DNA of 64,000 nt from Rubrivivax sp. (GTDB lineage: Bacteria > Pseudomonadota > Gammaproteobacteria > Burkholderiales > Burkholderiaceae_C). A program made the translations under genes and the position numbers. This document shows positions 52,651-61,368 of this stretch, in pieces. The DNA lies in the NCBI GenBank assembly GCA_020248915.1, contig JADCGP010000014.1:1-64000 (forward strand). Direction: 5' to 3'. Positions within the stretch are counted from its first letter, which is position 1. Every line of letters begins with the position of its first letter. The notes under the pieces were generated by a model. The model searched no databases and had not been told where the DNA came from. It worked only from the letters and a program-made list of their open reading frames with translations.

Positions 52651-54578
52651 GCTTCGATCTCCAGTTCGACCAGCACCGCGCCCGCGGCCACCGTGGCCTT
52701 GGCCACGGCGTGCACGGCCTTCACGGTGCCGGCGGCCGCGGCATGCAGCCACATCGCCATCTTCATCGCCTCGACGCAGACCAGCGGCGTGCCGGCCTCG
52801 ACGCGGTCGCCGACGGCCACCGCCACCTGGGCCACCACACCGGCCACCGGCGCGCGGGCGCGGCGCGGGTCGGTGGCGCTGTCGGCAGCCGGGAAGGGCG
52901 AGGGCTCGGCGAACGCGAACACCGCGCCGTCCAGCGCCAGCTGCAGCGTCGTGCCGTCGTCCACCGCGCGCAGCCGGCGCGTCACGCCGTCGAGCGTGAC
53001 GCGGGCCATGCCGTCGTGCCGGGACTCGACCCGCGCGCCGGGCAGCGGCGCGCGCAGCGTGCGCTTCTCGGCGCCGCACTGCAGCGTGAGGTCGAAGCCA
53101 GCGACGGCCGGCGGCCTGCTGCCGGCGGTCCCGCGCCCGCCGCGCAGCGCCGCGGCGATGCGCCAGGCGTGCTCGGGCGGCTCGGGGCGCTGCAGGATCG
53201 GGTCACCCGCGGCCAGCCACTCGTCGAGCAGGGTCGTCGTCATCGTCGCGCCGACGAAGCGCGGGTGGTTGATCAGGTCGCGCAGGAAGCGGCCGTTGTT
53301 CGCGGGCCCGAAGAGCGGCAGCTCCTCCAGGGCACGCGTCAGGCGCCGGATCGCGTCGGCGCGGTCGCGGCCGTGGGCAACGATCTTGGCCACCATCGCG
53401 TCGTAGAACGGAGTCACCTCGCCGCCCTCGGCGATGCCGTGGTCGATGCGCACGCCGCCCGCGCCCGGCTGCGCCGCCATGTCGGCGAGGGCGTCGGGCC
53501 GCCAGCCCGTGATGCGGCCGGTCTGCGGCGTCCAGCCTGCATACGGGTCCTCGGCGTACAGGCGCGCCTCGATCGCGTGGCCGTCCAGCCGCACCTGCTC
53601 CTGCGTCACCGGCAGCGGCTCGCCGGCGGCCACGCGCAGCTGCCACTCGACGAGGTCGAAGCCTGTGATGCACTCGGTGACCGGATGCTCCACCTGCAGC
53701 CGCGTGTTCATCTCGAGGAAGTGGTGCTTGAGCGCCGCGTCGACGATGAATTCCACCGTGCCGGCGCCGCGGTAGCCCACGGCGAGCGCGGCGGCCACCG
53801 CGTCGCGGCCCATCGCGGCGCGCATCGCGGGGCCGACCACCGGCGAGGGCGCCTCCTCGATGACCTTCTGGCGCCGGCGCTGCGCGGTGCAGTCACGCTC
53901 GCCCAGGTGCACCGCGTTGCCGTGCGCGTCGGCGAAGACCTGGATCTCGATGTGGCGCCCGCCCTCGATCAGCCGCTCGAGCATCAGCGTGCCGTCGCCG
54001 AAGGCGCTTTCCGCCTCGCGCCGCGCGCCGGCCAGCGCGGCCGGCAGCTCGCTGAAGTGGTGCACGAGGCGCATGCCGCGCCCGCCGCCGCCGGCCACCG
54101 CCTTGACGAGCAGCGGCACGCCCAGGCGCTCGGCCTCGGCGAGCAGGCGCTCGTCGGCCTGGTCTTCGCCGAGATAGCCCGGCGCGCACGGCACGCCTGC
54201 GGCGAGCATGCGGCGCTTGGCCGCGGCCTTGTCGCCCATCGCCTCGATGGCCTCGGGCGGCGGCCCGACGAAGACGAGGCCCGCGGCGGCGCAGGCGCGC
54301 GCGAAGTCGGCGCGTTCGGAGAGGAAGCCGTAGCCCGGGTGCACGGCCTCGGCGCCGGTGCGGCGCGCGGCATCGAGCAGGGCCGCGACATCCAGGTACG
54401 AGCTCGAGGCGGGCGCCGCGCCGATGGCCACCGCCTCGTCGGCCAGCGCGACGTGCGGCGCCTGCGCATCGGCCTCGGAGTACACGGCCACGGTGCGGCA
54501 GCCGAGCCGGTGCGCCGTGCGCATCACGCGGCGGGCGATCTCGCCGCGGTTGGCAATGAGGATCTTTCGGAACGTCAC
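52647..54578 (-). CDS. biotin carboxylase/BCCP alpha subunit of an acyl-CoA carboxylase (AtuF/LiuD-like)
   Basis: A 643-residue biotin-dependent carboxylase alpha subunit. The biotin carboxylase domain spans about 1-445 (FRKILIANRGEIARRVMRTAHRLG; ATP-grasp loop VKAVAGGGGRGMRLVHHF; EMNTRLQVEHPVTE). The C-terminal biotinyl domain has VEAMKMAMWLHA with the biotin-accepting Lys. Size and layout fit geranyl-CoA or methylcrotonyl-CoA carboxylase alpha subunits. Starts GTG at 54578 or GTG at 54605 are both possible; the former matches homologues. Confidence 0.9.
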   Translation of the reverse strand: MTFRKILIANRGEIARRVMRTAHRLGCRTVAVYSEADAQAPHVALADEAVAIGAAPASSSYLDVAALLDAARRTGAEAVHPGYGFLSERADFARACAAAGLVFVGPPPEAIEAMGDKAAAKRRMLAAGVPCAPGYLGEDQADERLLAEAERLGVPLLVKAVAGGGGRGMRLVHHFSELPAALAGARREAESAFGDGTLMLERLIEGGRHIEIQVFADAHGNAVHLGERDCTAQRRRQKVIEEAPSPVVGPAMRAAMGRDAVAAALAVGYRGAGTVEFIVDAALKHHFLEMNTRLQVEHPVTECITGFDLVEWQLRVAAGEPLPVTQEQVRLDGHAIEARLYAEDPYAGWTPQTGRITGWRPDALADMAAQPGAGGVRIDHGIAEGGEVTPFYDAMVAKIVAHGRDRADAIRRLTRALEELPLFGPANNGRFLRDLINHPRFVGATMTTTLLDEWLAAGDPILQRPEPPEHAWRIAAALRGGRGTAGSRPPAVAGFDLTLQCGAEKRTLRAPLPGARVESRHDGMARVTLDGVTRRLRAVDDGTTLQLALDGAVFAFAEPSPFPAADSATDPRRARAPVAGVVAQVAVAVGDRVEAGTPLVCVEAMKMAMWLHAAAAGTVKAVHAVAKATVAAGAVLVELEIEA

Positions 54579-54589
54579 GGCACCACTCG

Positions 54590-55411
54590 TCACTGTGGGA
54601 CCCACTTGGCCTTGCGCTTCTGGATGAACGCCATCGTCCCTTCGACACCTTCCGGTCCGAGCGCGGCTGCCGAGAACACCTGCGCCGCCTCGGCCACCAG
54701 CGCGGCCGGTGGCGCGAAGCGGGCCTTGGCGATGAGCGCCTTGGTGGCGGCCACGGCGCCCGGGGCGCAGGCGAGGATGTCGCAGAGCACGCGGTCGAGC
54801 GCCTCGCCCAGCAGGGCGTCGGCGTGCACCTCGTGCACGAGGCGCAGCGCCAGCGCTTCCTGGGCGCCGATCTTGGCGCCGGTGACCGCGAGGCGCTTGG
54901 CCTCGGCGTAGCCCAGGCGCTCGACGAGGAACGGCCCGATCTGCGCCGGGATCAGTCCGAGGCCGGTCTCGGGCAGGCGGAACAGCACGCTGCCGCCGGC
55001 CAGCGCCACGTCGGCCACGCAGGCCAGGCCGAAGCCGCCGCCCATGACGCTGCCTTCGAGCACGGCCACCACGGCGAGGCCGGTGGACGCGTAGGCGACG
55101 CAGAGCTCGCCGAAGGCGGCGTTGGTCTCGGCCAGCGCATTCGGGTTGTCGACCAGGCGCGCCCGCGACGCGGCCATGTCCTTCAGGTCGGCGCCGGCGC
55201 AGAAGTGGCCGCCGGCGCCGCGCAGCACGATGACGCGGACGGCATCGTCACGCCCGTCGCCCAGCTCCGCCTGCGCCAGCACGGCGCGCAGCTCGCGCAC
55301 CATCTGCAGGCTCATTGCGTTGCGCACCTCGGGCCGGTTCAGGTTGACGTGCAGCACCGGGCCGGCGCGGTGCAGCGCCAGCGTCTGGAACTCGGCCAGC
55401 TCGACGCTCAT
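54590..55411 (-). CDS. enoyl-CoA hydratase (AtuE/LiuC-like)
   Basis: A 273-residue crotonase. Oxyanion-hole motifs are HFCAGADLKDMAA and LEGSVMGGGFGLACVADVALAG. RLPETGLGLIPAQIGPFLVERLG carries one of the acid/base Glu. In context it hydrates the glutaconyl-type product of the carboxylase (isohexenylglutaconyl-CoA or methylglutaconyl-CoA). It lies 11 bp before the biotin carboxylase gene and 14 bp after the acyl-CoA dehydrogenase gene. Confidence 0.87.
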   Translation of the reverse strand: MSVELAEFQTLALHRAGPVLHVNLNRPEVRNAMSLQMVRELRAVLAQAELGDGRDDAVRVIVLRGAGGHFCAGADLKDMAASRARLVDNPNALAETNAAFGELCVAYASTGLAVVAVLEGSVMGGGFGLACVADVALAGGSVLFRLPETGLGLIPAQIGPFLVERLGYAEAKRLAVTGAKIGAQEALALRLVHEVHADALLGEALDRVLCDILACAPGAVAATKALIAKARFAPPAALVAEAAQVFSAAALGPEGVEGTMAFIQKRKAKWVPQ

Positions 55412-55425
55412 CGCGGCCGCCGGTG

Positions 55426-56580
55426 TCAATGCGCAACCTTCGGCAGCGTGCCCTCGAACTTGCAGATGATGCCGAGCATCACCTCGTCGGCGCCGCCGCC
55501 GATGGAGACCAGCCGCGAGTCGCGGTAGGCCTGCGAGATCGGGTTGTCCCAGGTGAAGCCCATGCCGCCCCAGTACTGCAGGCAGCTGTCGGCGACCTCG
55601 CGGCTCAGGCGGCCGCACTTGAGCTTGGCCATGCTGGCCAGGCGCGTGACGTCCTTGCCGCTCACGTACATCTCGACCGCGCGGTAGGTCAGCGCCCGCA
55701 GCGCCTCGACCTCGGTGCGCAGCTCGGCCAGGCGGAAGTGCACGACCTGGTTGTCGAGGATGCTCTTGCCGAAGGCCTTGCGCTGGCGCGTGTACTCGAT
55801 GGTCTGGTCGATCAGCCGGTCCATGCTGCGCAGGCTGCTGGCGGCGCCCCACAGGCGCTCCTCCTGGAACTGCAGCATCTGGAAGGTGAAGCCCAGCCCC
55901 TCCTGGCCGATCACGTGGCGCCGCGGCACGCGCACGTTGTCGAAGAAGAGCTGCGCCGTGTCGGAGCTGTCCATGCCGATCTTGTGGATCTTCTGCTTCG
56001 TGATGCCCGGGGCATCCATCGGCACCACGATCAGGCTCTTGTTCTTGTGCGGCGGGCCGTCGCCGGTGTTGGCGAGCAGGCAGCACCAGTCGGCCTTCAG
56101 GCCGTTGGTGATCCACATCTTGGTGCCGTTGATGACGTAGTCGCCCCCTTCGGTGCGGGCCGTGGTCTTGACCGCGGCCACGTCGCTGCCGCCGCCCGGC
56201 TCGCTGACGCCGAGGCAGGAGACCCGGTCGCCGGCGATCGAGGGCGCCAGGAACTCCCTGCGCAGCTCGTCGCTGCCGAAGCGGGCCAGCGCCGGCGTGG
56301 CCATGTCGGTGTGCACGCCGATGGCCATCGGCACGCCGCCGCAGTTGCACTCGCCCAGGGCCTCGGCCATCACCATGCTGTAGCTGAAGTCGAGGCCGGC
56401 GCCGCCGTACTCCTCGGGGTACTTCAGGCCCAGCAGCCCGAGGTTGCCGAGCTTCTTGAACACCTCGTGGCTCGGGAACTGCTCGGCCTTCTCCCACTCG
56501 GCCACGTGCGGGTTGATCTCCTTCTGCACGAACTTGACCACCGTGTCCTCGATCTGGCGGTGCTCGGGGGTGAACTTCAT
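55426..56580 (-). CDS. acyl-CoA dehydrogenase (AtuD/isovaleryl-CoA dehydrogenase type)
   Basis: A 384-residue flavoenzyme. FAD/substrate blocks are CLGVSEPGGGSDVAAVKTTAR and MWITNGLKADWCCLLANT. At the position of the C-terminal catalytic Glu of medium-chain enzymes there is Gly (SIGGGADEVMLGII), as in isovaleryl-CoA and long-chain dehydrogenases, where Glu comes from another helix. Substrate is probably a branched acyl-CoA such as citronellyl-CoA. ATG at 56580 was chosen for its ribosome binding site (cggagac); ATG at 56610 is an alternative. Confidence 0.88.
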   Translation of the reverse strand: MKFTPEHRQIEDTVVKFVQKEINPHVAEWEKAEQFPSHEVFKKLGNLGLLGLKYPEEYGGAGLDFSYSMVMAEALGECNCGGVPMAIGVHTDMATPALARFGSDELRREFLAPSIAGDRVSCLGVSEPGGGSDVAAVKTTARTEGGDYVINGTKMWITNGLKADWCCLLANTGDGPPHKNKSLIVVPMDAPGITKQKIHKIGMDSSDTAQLFFDNVRVPRRHVIGQEGLGFTFQMLQFQEERLWGAASSLRSMDRLIDQTIEYTRQRKAFGKSILDNQVVHFRLAELRTEVEALRALTYRAVEMYVSGKDVTRLASMAKLKCGRLSREVADSCLQYWGGMGFTWDNPISQAYRDSRLVSIGGGADEVMLGIICKFEGTLPKVAH

Positions 56581-56616
56581 GGCTGTCTCCGTGTGTTGCA
56601 GCGCTGCCATCGAGTG

Positions 56617-56693
56617 GGGGCCGCGGATCCGGCCTCGCCGGTCCGCCGGCGGCGCCCTCCCGAGGGGAAGGCGCCGAAGGCGCTTCGGGGGTG
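56617..56693. repeat. GC-rich extragenic palindromic element
   Basis: The intergenic stretch between the two operon genes carries ccggcctcgccggtccgccgg and the palindrome ctcccgagggg followed by ggcgccgaaggcgcttcgggg. The pattern recalls the insertion at 52030-52104. It may form hairpins in the operon mRNA. Confidence 0.55.
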
Positions 56694-56695
56694 GG

Positions 56696-58306
56696 TCACA
56701 ACCGCGCCACGCCGAAGGTGTTGGGGCGCAGCGTGCGCGCCGCAGCCTCGGCCGCGATCTGGAGGCACAGCCCGAGGATGCGTCGCGTGTCGCGCGGGTC
56801 GATGATGCCGTCGTCCCACAGCCGCGCGGTGCCGAACAGGGCCGTGCTCTCCGCGTCGAGCCGCTTCCTTAGCGCGTCGCTCATCGCGGCGAGGGCCTCG
56901 TCGTTGGCCGGCAGGCCCATCTTCTGCAGCTTGTTGCGGTTGACGATGTCCATCACCTTGGCCGCCTGTGCGCCGCCCATCACCGCGGTGCGCGCGCTCG
57001 GCCACGAGAAGATGAAGCGCGGGTCGAAGCCGCGCCCGCACATGCCGTAGTTGCCGGCCCCGAAGCTGCCGCCGAGCACGACCGTGAAGCGGGGCACGCG
57101 CGCGTTGGCCACCGCCTGGATCATCTTGCTGCCGTGCTTGATCGCGCCGGCGTGTTCGGCCGCGCGTCCCACCATGTAGCCGGTGGTGTTCTGCAGGAAG
57201 ACGAGCGGCGTGCCGCTCTGGTCGCACAGCTGGATGAACTGGGCCGCCTTGGTGCTGCCGGCCGGCTGGATCGGGCCGTTGTTGCCGACGATGCCCACCG
57301 CGTGGCCGTGGATGCGCGCGTGGCCGCAGACGGTGTCGGTCGCGTAGGCGGCCTTGAACTCCAGGAACTCCGAGCCGTCGACGACGCGGGCGACCACCTC
57401 GCGCACGTCGTAGGGCTCGCGGTCGTCGGCCGGCACCACGCCCATCAGCTCCTCGGCCGCGAAGCGCGGCGCGGGGGCCGGGGCCTGCGCGGCCACGCGG
57501 TCCCAGGGCAGCAGGTCGACGATCTGGCGTGCCACCGCGATGGCGTGCGCGTCGTCCTCGGTCAGGTACTCGCCCAGGCCGGTGATCGTGGCATGGGTCT
57601 GGGCGCCGCCGAGCTCCTCGTCGGTGGCGTCCTCGCCGATGGCGGCCTTGACCAGCGGCGGGCCGGCCAGGTAGATGCTGCTGCGGTCCTTCACCAGCAC
57701 GACGTAGTCCGACAGGCCCGGAAGGTAGGCGCCGCCGGCGGTGCTGCTGCCGTGAACCACGGCGATCTGCGGGATGCCGGCCGCCGACAGCCGTGCCTGG
57801 TTGGCGAAGGTGCGGCCACCGTCGACGAAGATCTCGGCCTGGTACATCAGGTTGGCGCCGCCCGACTCCACCAGCGCGATCAGCGGCAGCTTGTTCTCGC
57901 GCGCGAGCTCCTGCGCGCGCAGCGCCTTCTTCAGGCCCATCGGGGCGATCGTGCCGCCCTTGATCGCGCTGTCGCTGGCCGAGACCAGCACGCGTCTGCC
58001 GCAGACCACGCCGATGCCGACGATGCTGCCGCCGCCCATCACGCTCTTCCTGCCGTCGTCGTCGTGCATGCCCAGGCCGGCCAGCGTGCTGAGCTCGAGG
58101 AACTCGCTGCCGCGGTCGACGAGCCGCGCCACGCGCTCGCGCGGCAGCAGCTGGCCGCGCTGCTCGAACTTCGATCGCTTGCTCTCGGACTCCGCGACCA
58201 CCAGCGCCTCGAGCCGGCGCACCTCGGCCAGCCGTTCCTGCATCCGCGCGGCGTTGGCCTGGAAGGCGTCGGAGGCGGGGTCCAGGCTGGAGCCGAGCGC
58301 CGTCAT
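56696..58306 (-). CDS. acyl-CoA carboxylase carboxyltransferase subunit (AtuC/LiuB-like)
   Basis: A 536-residue carboxyltransferase beta subunit. Family blocks are QLLPRERVARLVDRGSEFLELS, SDSAIKGGTIAPMGLKKALRAQELA, VESGGANLMYQAEIFVDGGRTFANQARLSAAGIPQIAVVHGSSTAGGAYLPGLSDYVV and QNTTGYMVGRAAEHAGAIKHGSKM. I read the LVESGGANLMYQAEIF version as closer to geranyl-CoA carboxylase than to methylcrotonyl-CoA carboxylase, from memory. It pairs with the alpha subunit at 52647-54578. Confidence 0.88.
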   Translation of the reverse strand: MTALGSSLDPASDAFQANAARMQERLAEVRRLEALVVAESESKRSKFEQRGQLLPRERVARLVDRGSEFLELSTLAGLGMHDDDGRKSVMGGGSIVGIGVVCGRRVLVSASDSAIKGGTIAPMGLKKALRAQELARENKLPLIALVESGGANLMYQAEIFVDGGRTFANQARLSAAGIPQIAVVHGSSTAGGAYLPGLSDYVVLVKDRSSIYLAGPPLVKAAIGEDATDEELGGAQTHATITGLGEYLTEDDAHAIAVARQIVDLLPWDRVAAQAPAPAPRFAAEELMGVVPADDREPYDVREVVARVVDGSEFLEFKAAYATDTVCGHARIHGHAVGIVGNNGPIQPAGSTKAAQFIQLCDQSGTPLVFLQNTTGYMVGRAAEHAGAIKHGSKMIQAVANARVPRFTVVLGGSFGAGNYGMCGRGFDPRFIFSWPSARTAVMGGAQAAKVMDIVNRNKLQKMGLPANDEALAAMSDALRKRLDAESTALFGTARLWDDGIIDPRDTRRILGLCLQIAAEAAARTLRPNTFGVARL

Positions 58307-58313
58307 CGGGCCG

Positions 58314-59195
58314 TCACTCCTGCAGGATCCGGGGCGTGACGGCCCGGTGGAAGCCGTCGAAGGGCACCGACTTCGCGTCCGGGCCGAGCGGGAAGATGTC
58401 GCTGCCGAGCGAGGCGCCGCCGTCGATCTGCAGCGTGACGCCGGTGACGAACGAGGCCGCGGGCGACAGCAGGAAGCAGATCGCGCCGCTGACCTCGGCC
58501 TCGAGACCCATGCGCCGCATCGGCACCGAGCCCTTCAGGCGCCGGATGATCGGCTGCATCGCCGGGCCGTAGGTGTCCATGCCGCTGGAGGCGATCCAGC
58601 CCGGCGCCACCGCGTTCACGCGCACCCCGGCGTGGGCCCACTCGAAGGCGGCCGTCATCGTCAGGTTGCTCATGCCGGCGCGCGCCGCGCCGCTGTGGCC
58701 CATGCCCGGCATGCCGTTGCGGAAGTCGGCCGTCATGTTGACGATGGCGCCGCCGTGCTGCTGCATGCACTGGTTGAACAGCTCGCGCATCATCAGGAAA
58801 CCGCCGGTCAGGTTGTTGGCCACCACCGCGTCGAAGCCACGCTTGCTGATGGCCAGCAGCGGCGCTGGGAACTGGCCGCCGGCGTTGTTGACGAGGCCCG
58901 CCACCGGCCCGTGCTCGGCGAGCACCTGGGCGACGGCGGCCTTGACCTTGTCCTCGTCGCGGATGTCGAAGGCGACCGCGTGGCAGCGGCCGCCGTCCTC
59001 GGCGATCTCGGCGCGCACGCGCTCGAGCTTGTCGGCCGAGCGGCCGCTGACGACGACCGCGGCCCCGAGCGCGGCCAGCTCGTGCGCCACGCAGCGCCCG
59101 ATGCCGCTGCCGCCGCCGGTGACCCAGTGCAGCTGCCCGGCGAACAGGTCGGGCCGGAACACGCTGCGGTAGCCGGATCGGGCGGCTTCGTTCAT
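58314..59195 (-). CDS. short-chain dehydrogenase/reductase (AtuB-like) lacking the YxxxK pair
   Basis: A 293-residue SDR that opens the minus-strand operon. The cofactor loop is VTGGGSGIGRCVAHEL and NNAGG is present. The region HSGAARAGMSNLTMTAAFEWAHAGVRVNAVAPG resembles peroxisomal enoyl-CoA reductases, but where those have Tyr-x-x-x-Lys this protein has Ser-Asn-Leu-Thr-Met, so both canonical catalytic residues are missing. The N terminus SGYRSVFRPDLFAGQ is also AtuB-like, from memory. It stops 7 bp before the carboxyltransferase start. Confidence 0.83.
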   Translation of the reverse strand: MNEAARSGYRSVFRPDLFAGQLHWVTGGGSGIGRCVAHELAALGAAVVVSGRSADKLERVRAEIAEDGGRCHAVAFDIRDEDKVKAAVAQVLAEHGPVAGLVNNAGGQFPAPLLAISKRGFDAVVANNLTGGFLMMRELFNQCMQQHGGAIVNMTADFRNGMPGMGHSGAARAGMSNLTMTAAFEWAHAGVRVNAVAPGWIASSGMDTYGPAMQPIIRRLKGSVPMRRMGLEAEVSGAICFLLSPAASFVTGVTLQIDGGASLGSDIFPLGPDAKSVPFDGFHRAVTPRILQE

Positions 59196-59254
59196 CGCGT
59201 CGGCGCGCCGGCGGCGCGCGGGGGGATGGGAATTCGCCGGATTGAATCGCAGGG

Positions 59255-59268
59255 TGACGTTAACGTCA
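59255..59268. promoter_or_regulatory. perfect palindrome, probable MerR-family operator
   Basis: TGACGTTAACGTCA is a perfect 14-bp palindrome in the 165-bp divergent region between the SDR operon and the SCP2-merR operon. It resembles the ACGT-containing palindromes reported for LiuR-type MerR regulators of acyl-CoA catabolism, as I remember them. The nearest candidate ligand is the MerR protein encoded at 59654-60151. Confidence 0.6.
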
Positions 59269-59360
59269 ATCGACTCACATCTAGGGGATTTCGCGGGGGG
59301 TCGCGGAAGCCTGCGCCGCTACGATCCGCGGCAGTTCCGACCCTCCCGGGAGCCCTTCAG

Positions 59361-59657
59361 ATGGACATGCCAGCCTGCACCGAAGCCCTGCGCGCGAAGG
59401 TGGGCGACTCGAGCGGCCTGAACGCCACGCTCAAGTTCGACTGCGGTGCCGACGGCTGCGTCTACATCGACGGTCGCAGCGTGCCCAACACCGTGAGCAA
59501 CGAGGACAAGGATGCCGACTGCACGGTGGCGATCTCGCACGACAACCTCGTCGCGCTGCTGACCGGCGAGCTCGAGCCCGCCACCGGTTTCATGATGGGC
59601 AAGTTCAAGGTCTCGGGCGACATGAGCGTCGCGCTCAAGCTCCAGCGCGTGGTGTGA
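59361..59657 (+). CDS. SCP2 sterol-binding domain protein
   Basis: A 98-residue stand-alone SCP2 domain (LKFDCGADGCVYIDGRSVPNTVSNEDKDADCTVAISHDNLVALLTGELEPATGFMMGKFKVSGDMSVALKLQRV). Such proteins bind lipids or fatty acyl-CoA. It is the first gene of the plus-strand operon and overlaps merR by 4 bp. ATG at 59361 was chosen for length; a few upstream in-frame codons lead nowhere. Confidence 0.88.
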   Translation: MDMPACTEALRAKVGDSSGLNATLKFDCGADGCVYIDGRSVPNTVSNEDKDADCTVAISHDNLVALLTGELEPATGFMMGKFKVSGDMSVALKLQRVV

Positions 59658-60151
59658 CGGTGCTGCAGCGGGTGGCGCGCCCGGCGGCGCCGGGCTCCGC
59701 GGCCGGGGGCGGCGGGCCGCGCTCGGCCGCCGCTTCCGCGCAGGAGGTGGTGGCCTCGCACCGCGACGACGGCACCGGCGAGCTGTTCGGCATCACCGAG
59801 CTGTGCCGCGAGTTCGGCATCACGCTGCGCACGATCCGCTTCTACGAGGACAAGGGGCTGCTGGCGCCGCGGCGTGTCAACGGCACCCGCGTCTACACGC
59901 GGCGCGACCGCGCGCGCCTGGCACTGATCCTGCGCAGCAAGGCCATCGGCGCGAGCCTGGCCGAGATCAAGCACTACCTCGACCTCTACGGCGCCGGCGG
60001 CGAGGGACGCGTGCAGCAGCTGAAGTACGTGCTGCAGCGCACCGACGCCGCGATCGACGCGCTCGAGCAGAAGCGCGCCCACATCGAGGCCACGCTGGCC
60101 GAGCTGCGCGTCATCAACGCCGAGGTGCGCAAGCAGCTCGACGCCCGCTGA
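59654..60151 (+). CDS. MerR family transcriptional regulator (LiuR-like)
   Basis: A 165-residue regulator. A disordered 42-residue N-terminal extension precedes the winged helix-turn-helix (LFGITELCREFGITLRTIRFYEDKGLLAPRRVNGTRVYTRRDRARLALILR, about 44-95) and a long dimerisation helix (about 118-160). No metal-binding cysteines are present, so it is not a metal sensor; acyl-CoA-responsive MerR proteins such as LiuR have this form. The GTG start overlaps the SCP2 stop by 4 bp. An internal start nearer the HTH is possible. Confidence 0.87.
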   Translation: MTVLQRVARPAAPGSAAGGGGPRSAAASAQEVVASHRDDGTGELFGITELCREFGITLRTIRFYEDKGLLAPRRVNGTRVYTRRDRARLALILRSKAIGASLAEIKHYLDLYGAGGEGRVQQLKYVLQRTDAAIDALEQKRAHIEATLAELRVINAEVRKQLDAR

Positions 60152-60176
60152 ACCGTCCCATCCCACCCGAACCGCG

Positions 60177-61334
60177 ATGAGCCTGCCCGTCTTCGAATCG
60201 ACCTGGATGACCGCGGAGCACCGCATGCTGCGCGACAGCGCCGCGCGCTACATCGCGGAGAAGTGGGTGCCGCGCGCCGCCGAGTTCCGCGAGCTGGGCC
60301 GGATGCCGCCGGCCGTCTGGCGCGAGGCGGCCGCGGCCGGGCTGCTCTGCGTCAGCACGCCCGAGGCCTACGGCGGCGGCGGCGGCGACTTCGGCCACGA
60401 GGCCGTGATCCTGCTCGAGCAGGCGCGCGCCAACGTCAGCGGCTGGGGCGGCGGCCTGCACTCGGCCATCGTCGCGCCCTACATCCTGCACCACGGCACC
60501 GAGGAGCAGAAGCGCCGCTGGCTGCCCAGGATGGCCACGGGCGAGCTGATCACCGCCATCGCGATGACCGAGCCCGGCACCGGCAGCGACCTGCAGAGCG
60601 TGCGCACCGCCGCGCGCCGCGAGGGAGACGCCTACGTCCTGAACGGCGCCAAGACTTTCATCACCAACGGGCAGAACGCCAATCTCGTCTGCGTCGTCTG
60701 CCGCACCGGCGACGCCGGCTCCGGCGCCAAGGGCATCTCGCTGCTGTTCGTCGAGACCGACGGGGCGGCCGGCTTCCGCCGCGGCCGCCAGCTCGACAAG
60801 GTCGGCATGAAGGCGCAGGACACCAGCGAGCTGTTCTTCGACGACGTGCGCGTGCCGGCGGAGAACCTGCTCGGCCTGAAGGAAGGGCAGGGCTTCTTCC
60901 AGCTGATGCAGGAGCTGCCGCAGGAGCGGCTGATCATCGCGCTCAGCGGCATCGGCGCGATGGAGCGCGCGCTCGAGGAGACGCTCGCCTACGTCAAGCA
61001 GCGCCAGGCCTTCGGCAAGAGCATCTGGGACTTCCAGAACACGCGCTTCAAGCTGGCCGAGGTGCAGGCCACGGTGCTGGCCACCCGCGCCTTCGTCGAT
61101 GCCTGCATGGCCGCCCACCTGAAGGGCGAGCTCGACGCGGCACGCGCCGCGCTGGCCAAGGCCTGGGTCAGCGAGCAGCAGTGCAAGGTGATGGACGAAT
61201 GCCTGCAGCTGTTCGGCGGCTACGGCTACATGATGGAGTACCCGATCGCCGAGCTGTACGTGGACGCGCGCGTGCAGCGCATCTACGGCGGCACCAACGA
61301 GATCATGAAGGAGCTGGCGGCCCGCTTCATGTAG
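60177..61334 (+). CDS. acyl-CoA dehydrogenase (long-chain type)
   Basis: A 385-residue flavoenzyme. Blocks are AMTEPGTGSDLQSVRTAAR, TFITNGQNANLVCVVCRT and RIYGGTNEIMKELAARFM. The last segment closely resembles mitochondrial long-chain acyl-CoA dehydrogenase and has Gly at the medium-chain catalytic Glu position. It probably oxidises a later intermediate of the same pathway. The ATG at 60177 is 25 bp after merR. Confidence 0.88.
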   Translation: MSLPVFESTWMTAEHRMLRDSAARYIAEKWVPRAAEFRELGRMPPAVWREAAAAGLLCVSTPEAYGGGGGDFGHEAVILLEQARANVSGWGGGLHSAIVAPYILHHGTEEQKRRWLPRMATGELITAIAMTEPGTGSDLQSVRTAARREGDAYVLNGAKTFITNGQNANLVCVVCRTGDAGSGAKGISLLFVETDGAAGFRRGRQLDKVGMKAQDTSELFFDDVRVPAENLLGLKEGQGFFQLMQELPQERLIIALSGIGAMERALEETLAYVKQRQAFGKSIWDFQNTRFKLAEVQATVLATRAFVDACMAAHLKGELDAARAALAKAWVSEQQCKVMDECLQLFGGYGYMMEYPIAELYVDARVQRIYGGTNEIMKELAARFM

Positions 61335-61368
61335 CGGCGGCGCGGCTCGTTTCCAGGGGAGAAGAGCG

